A DNA stretch of 64,000 nt from Faecalicatena_A orotica (GTDB lineage: Bacteria > Bacillota > Clostridia > Lachnospirales > Lachnospiraceae): NCBI RefSeq assembly GCF_040545875.1, contig NZ_JBEPMR010000003.1; one strand, 5' to 3'. This document shows, one piece after another, positions 61,602 to 64,000 of this stretch. Position numbers and translations under genes: made by a program. How positions within the stretch are numbered: position 1 is the first letter of the stretch; every line of letters starts with the position of its first letter. Below the pieces are notes generated by a model. That model had not been told where the DNA came from. It saw nothing but the letters and a program-made list of their open reading frames with translations, and ran no database searches.

Positions 61602-62957
61602 TTATCCCTTATTCATGATTTTTATCTCCTGCGTAAATATATGATTCTTCCAGCTTGTCACAGGAAATACATTTTCATACTTCTCAAGAATCCTCTGGTA
61701 TCCCGGCAGTCCGAGTCCCCGCCCTTCCCCTTTCGTCGAGTACCCTTCCTTCCAGATACTGTGCAGGGCCAGTTCCTTATTCCACGGATTACTGACTATG
61801 ATCGTAACCATATCTTCCTGCCTGCTGATAATCAGGTCAACCGAAGAGCCTTCTGTGATATCCGCCGCTTCTATCGCATTATCCAGCAGGATTCCAAGAC
61901 ACCGGTTCAGGTCGAGAACATCCATTGAAACCTCGGTAACCGGACGGAACACCTCCAGATTGCAGACAATCTGTTTCTCTTTCATACGGCTGAGTTTCGA
62001 GAGTACAAGACTCTTGAGTTCCGGAATCTGAATATTGCCCAGCTGGCCCGCCTGCCTTATGTTCTCTCCCACTTTATAGTCAAAATCTGCTTCCATCTTC
62101 CTGAGTGCATTCTTGATTTCCTGCGTATTTCCTTCCTCCGCATAGACAGACATACCGGAAAGTATATTCTTGTAATCATGCCGGAATGCCCTCATCTCCT
62201 TTTGGATGGCTTCCAGATTCTCCATGTAATGTCTCTGCTCCAGCAGCATCGCTTCCTGCATCCTGATCTTTGAATCACGCTCCCCCTTTGCAGATATATA
62301 GGTAAAAAAGCATAGGATAAGAAGCAGGAATGTCAGGATACTCAATATATATGTAAAATTAAAGTTAGCCTGAAACACATCTTTCATCGTAAAAAGCAGT
62401 TCAACAAAAATCTCCAGCACCAAAGCAGCTGACGCCGTAAAAACCAGACTCTTCTCATCCGACAAAAGAAACCGCATATACCGTCCAAGCTGAAGCCGGG
62501 TCAAAAGCAGGCAGATGGCAAAAACAACAGCCGGATACACTATAACCATCCAGAATATGTATTTTACTAATCCCGCGGACTCCGCGATAGATACACCCGA
62601 AATTATAGACGCAAATATGGCCCCTGTCCCGACCTGCATGGCCGCCGCAAGAGCAAGTGCAGTCAAAGATTTTAAAGGATGCCACTTTAGATAGACCGTA
62701 ATGAGAATTACATTCAGGCCGATTGTAACCAGGGACGATAATGCATAGCCCAACAGAATATGAATAGAAACCATATAGTATAAAAACCAGGCCGCCAGCG
62801 TCGTCAGCGGGACAGATATAAGCATCATCCGCCCTGCATCCTTCCAACGGATTCTGGAATCCGCAATCGCAAACAGAAACAGATATAACACGAGATGTGA
62901 ACTAATTGAGTCAATAACAAGTATAAATATTGTGCGTATAATTAATGAAGCCGGCAT
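61602..62957 (-). CDS. AgrC-like GHKL sensor histidine kinase
   Basis: A 451-residue kinase with about seven N-terminal membrane helices (to residue 225), a coiled linker, the phospho-His in FRHDYKNILSGMSVY, the N-box LGILLDNAIEA and the G-box GEGRGLGLPG. It lacks a large extracellular domain, so it likely senses a peptide or membrane signal through its helices, as AgrC does. No pre-peptide gene is evident nearby. It heads the kinase-regulator-exporter cluster. Confidence 0.92.
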   Translation of the reverse strand: MPASLIIRTIFILVIDSISSHLVLYLFLFAIADSRIRWKDAGRMMLISVPLTTLAAWFLYYMVSIHILLGYALSSLVTIGLNVILITVYLKWHPLKSLTALALAAAMQVGTGAIFASIISGVSIAESAGLVKYIFWMVIVYPAVVFAICLLLTRLQLGRYMRFLLSDEKSLVFTASAALVLEIFVELLFTMKDVFQANFNFTYILSILTFLLLILCFFTYISAKGERDSKIRMQEAMLLEQRHYMENLEAIQKEMRAFRHDYKNILSGMSVYAEEGNTQEIKNALRKMEADFDYKVGENIRQAGQLGNIQIPELKSLVLSKLSRMKEKQIVCNLEVFRPVTEVSMDVLDLNRCLGILLDNAIEAADITEGSSVDLIISRQEDMVTIIVSNPWNKELALHSIWKEGYSTKGEGRGLGLPGYQRILEKYENVFPVTSWKNHIFTQEIKIMNKG

Positions 62958-63044
62958 AGTCAGAAAACCTCTTGTTCTTTAAACAGTGTTTAGATTCAAT
63001 AAAATCTCCCTTTACAATCAATGGAAGTATGTTATAATAATGAT

Positions 63045-63136
63045 AGAAATTGGAGCAGCCGCCCACAAAGGTGGTTAGCCCCTAAGTTGCAAAAAGTCTA
63101 CCTAGACCGCCAAGTACAAAGGTAGACTTTTTTATT
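63045..63136 (+). ncRNA. Antitoxin RNA of a type I toxin-antitoxin locus (RatA-like)
   Basis: A plus-strand promoter (TTTACA 63011, 16 bases, TATAAT 63033) starts a transcript of about 90 nt. It contains the conserved AGCAGCCGCCCACAAAGGTGGTTAGCCCC segment (quoted in pieces elsewhere) and ends in an intrinsic terminator (AAAGTCTACC / GGTAGACTTT plus T-run, 63094-63133). It is antisense to the 3' untranslated part of the convergent Hol_Tox gene and reaches that gene's original stop at 63132-63134. The arrangement is that of txpA/ratA-type pairs. Confidence 0.8.
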
Positions 63137-63170
63137 TTCGCTTGTTATTCCTATCTATATAGGCAAGCAG

Positions 63171-63316
63171 GTTACTGTTCATCCCCTACGGGCATGCACA
63201 GTAACGGCATCTGCCCATTAAAAGTCGCCTTCGGCGAGGGGCAGATGCCCCGAAATTATTATTTTGTTGGCTCCGATGCCGTGCAGCGGAGTGCACGGCA
63301 CGGTTTAAACAGTAAC
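63171..63316. mobile_element. Hairpin-rich MITE-like element, copy 2 (146 bp), inside a toxin gene
   Basis: Inverted ends GTTACTGTT(C)A / T(A)AACAGTAAC are flanked by identical 8-bp duplications GCAAGCAG at 63163-63170 and 63317-63324. The sequence is colinear with copy 1 at 14304-14500 apart from its missing 51-bp block. Internal stems are GTTACTG/CAGTAAC, GGCATCTGCCC/GGGGCAGATGCC with GTCGCCTTCGGCGA at the tip, and GTGCA/TGCAC. No coding capacity. Removing it and one duplication restores an intact toxin frame. Confidence 0.9.
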
Positions 63317-63381
63317 GCAAGCAGTGCTATGAGAAATGAACCACCTAAAAACAATAGGCTGAGGACTTCATATGTATTCAT
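63259..63381 (-). pseudogene. Hol_Tox-type type I toxin, C-terminus replaced by element insertion
   Basis: Starts at ATG 63381 with GGGAGG upstream. Residues 1-22 (NTYEVLSLLFLGGSFLIALLA after Met1) are the single hydrophobic helix of putative holin-like toxins. After that the frame enters the inserted element and adds LLFKPCRALRCTASEPTK. Excising the element restores LLAYIDRNNKRK and a stop at 63132-63134, giving a typical 31-residue toxin with a basic tail. The Shine-Dalgarno can pair with CCTCCC in its own leader, a usual brake on such toxins. The chimeric 40-residue peptide may be inactive. Confidence 0.85.
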
Positions 63382-63450
63382 TCGCACCACCTCCCCTCTT
63401 CTATAAAGTATGGGAGGCTTCCACCTTGTACACAGCTGCTCCATGAATTA

Positions 63451-63479
63451 ATAATAGCATATGTATTTTAATCACACAA
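63451..63479 (-). promoter_or_regulatory. Toxin promoter
   Basis: TTGTGT, 17 bases, TATTAT on the minus strand, about 70 bases upstream of the toxin ATG. The leader carries CCTCCC...GGGAGG complementarity that hides the ribosome site. Confidence 0.65.
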
Positions 63480-63492
63480 TCGTCAATAACTT

Positions 63493-63538
63493 TAAAAAAA
63501 GACCTTCAAGAGATATCAACTCTTGAAAGTCTTTTTTA
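63493..63538 (-). terminator. Terminator downstream of tRNA-Thr
   Basis: AAAGAC(C)TTCAAGAG / CTCTTGAA(A)GTCTTT stem with A- and T-runs on both sides; it directly follows the tRNA 3' end on the minus strand. Confidence 0.85.
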
Positions 63539-63611
63539 AGCTGTCGAGCGGAATCGAACCGCCGACCTCCGCCTTACCAAGGCGACGCTCTACCGACTGA
63601 GCCACGACAGC
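63539..63611 (-). tRNA. tRNA-Thr (anticodon GGU)
   Basis: A 73-nt cloverleaf: acceptor GCTGTCG / CGACAGC, D-loop GGCTCAGTCGGTAGAGC, anticodon loop TTGGTAA in a UCGCC/GGCGG stem, and T-arm GTCGGCGGTTCGATTCCGC (in pieces). The CCA end is not encoded. It reads ACC/ACU. It is the substrate of thrS at 34-36 kb and the probable effector tRNA of the T-box there. Confidence 0.95.
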
Positions 63612-63708
63612 CTGTACGTAATGCATACGCAACGGTATTAATATACACTAAAAAGAGTATAGTTGTCAATATGATTTTTCAAATAAATTATAAATCCATT
63701 GACAATTC

Positions 63709-63842
63709 GTTACTGTTCACAGGCAAGCCTGTAAACAGTAACGCGCCTGCCCATTTAAAGTCGCCTTCGGCGAGAGGGCAGGCTTATTGGCTGTTTTACG
63801 TTACGGCTCCCAGCCTATCAGCGTAATGATAGGCTGGGGAGT
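63709..63842. repeat. Degenerate third copy of the hairpin element joined to the CAGCCTATCA hairpin
   Basis: Begins with GTTACTGTTCACAGG / CCTGTAAACAGTAAC and GCCTGCCC...GTCGCCTTCGGCGA..GGGCAGGC, clearly related to the left halves of copies 1 and 2. It then diverges into TTTTACGTTA and the CAGCCTATCA / TGATAGGCTG hairpin also present at 1467-1514. No matching right end or target duplication is visible, so it is decayed or a composite. Confidence 0.65.
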
Positions 63843-63948
63843 GAACCAATGTCAGTTAGTTAAGTTACGAGGTTAAATCCTGAATAAGGGTCTAACCTAA
63901 ATTTTAAAAAAATCACCTCTAAAGGTTGACACAGAGCCCAAAATGTGC

Positions 63949-63988
63949 GGCCGCTCTCGTTGCTGGTGTGACAGCAACAAGAGCGGCC
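63949..63988. terminator. Strong GC-rich hairpin near the right edge
   Basis: GGCCGCTCTxGTTGCTG / CAGCAACxAGAGCGGCC stem with a 7-base loop. It has no T-run on the plus side within the window and may terminate a gene beyond the right edge. Apart from it, bases 63843-64000 hold nothing I can identify. Confidence 0.55.
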
Positions 63989-64000
63989 CCTGTAATCAGA

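Noticed and set aside
63194..63406. Plus-strand reading frame across element copy 2
   Set aside because: It is made of element hairpins and the antisense of the toxin gene, with no ribosome site.
1..64000. CRISPR array
   Set aside because: No regularly spaced direct repeats of 23-50 bp were seen; the repeats present are isolated hairpins and element copies.

Overview
The window looks like a chromosomal segment of a gut-type clostridium (Bacillota, probably Lachnospiraceae). The signs are moderate GC, strong GGAGG ribosome sites, a T-box in front of a threonyl-tRNA synthetase operon, YesM/YesN-type two-component regulation of glycan loci, DUF1540 and DUF4869-type small proteins and a Hol_Tox-type type I toxin. 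This assignment is inferred from gene content, not from a marker gene.

Region 1 (1-11.8 kb): an AraC-type regulator fused to a GH39-like domain runs off the left edge. Next comes a tightly packed ten-gene minus-strand operon that begins with a cobalamin riboswitch and intrinsic terminator (11614-11779, 11565-11593). It encodes a CobW-type GTPase, a short URO-D-fold protein, a corrinoid protein, a URO-D methyltransferase, a RamA-like corrinoid activase, two paralogous URO-D methyltransferases and a MetQNI-type ABC importer. It reads as a complete corrinoid methyl-transfer pathway with its own uptake system. The methyl donor and acceptor are unknown, and this is the best candidate for an undescribed system here.

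Region 2 (11.9-27.1 kb): an AAA-like/PD-(D/E)XK protein, a decayed DUF4869/P-loop pair, then a glycan locus. In transcription order the locus holds a sugar-binding lipoprotein, two permeases, a YesM kinase (frameshifted), a YesN regulator, GH95, GH127 and GH43. It would import and cleave arabinose- and fucose/galactose-bearing oligosaccharides. A 197-bp hairpin-rich element with a perfect 8-bp target duplication sits at the 3' end of GH43.

Region 3 (27.2-31.1 kb): an AT-rich accessory scrapyard. It holds MarR and MATE remnants, a 578-bp element bounded by inverted repeats and carrying two coiled-coil genes, an IS1634-like transposase remnant and a 343-residue protein with a HEPN-like Rx4H motif.

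Region 4 (31.1-59 kb): mostly housekeeping. It includes metA, an AI-2E family transporter, DUF1540, a T-box leader with an aldo/keto reductase and thrS, DUF2798 behind a structured leader, YdcF, a SEC-C protein, a MerR-membrane fusion, purA, cardiolipin synthase, a MocR regulator, glnS, a sodium symporter, a Nudix protein, an ECF sigma/anti-sigma pair with an apparent autoregulated promoter, a YtrB-like ABC system, an intact MATE pump and dtd.

Region 5 (59-64 kb): a bacitracin-type ABC exporter with a LytTR regulator, GHKL kinase and paired LytTR-like sites. It is followed by a type I toxin-antitoxin locus whose toxin gene is split by a 146-bp copy of the same hairpin element, again with a perfect 8-bp duplication. 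Then come tRNA-Thr(GGU), a degenerate third copy of the element and a strong terminal hairpin.
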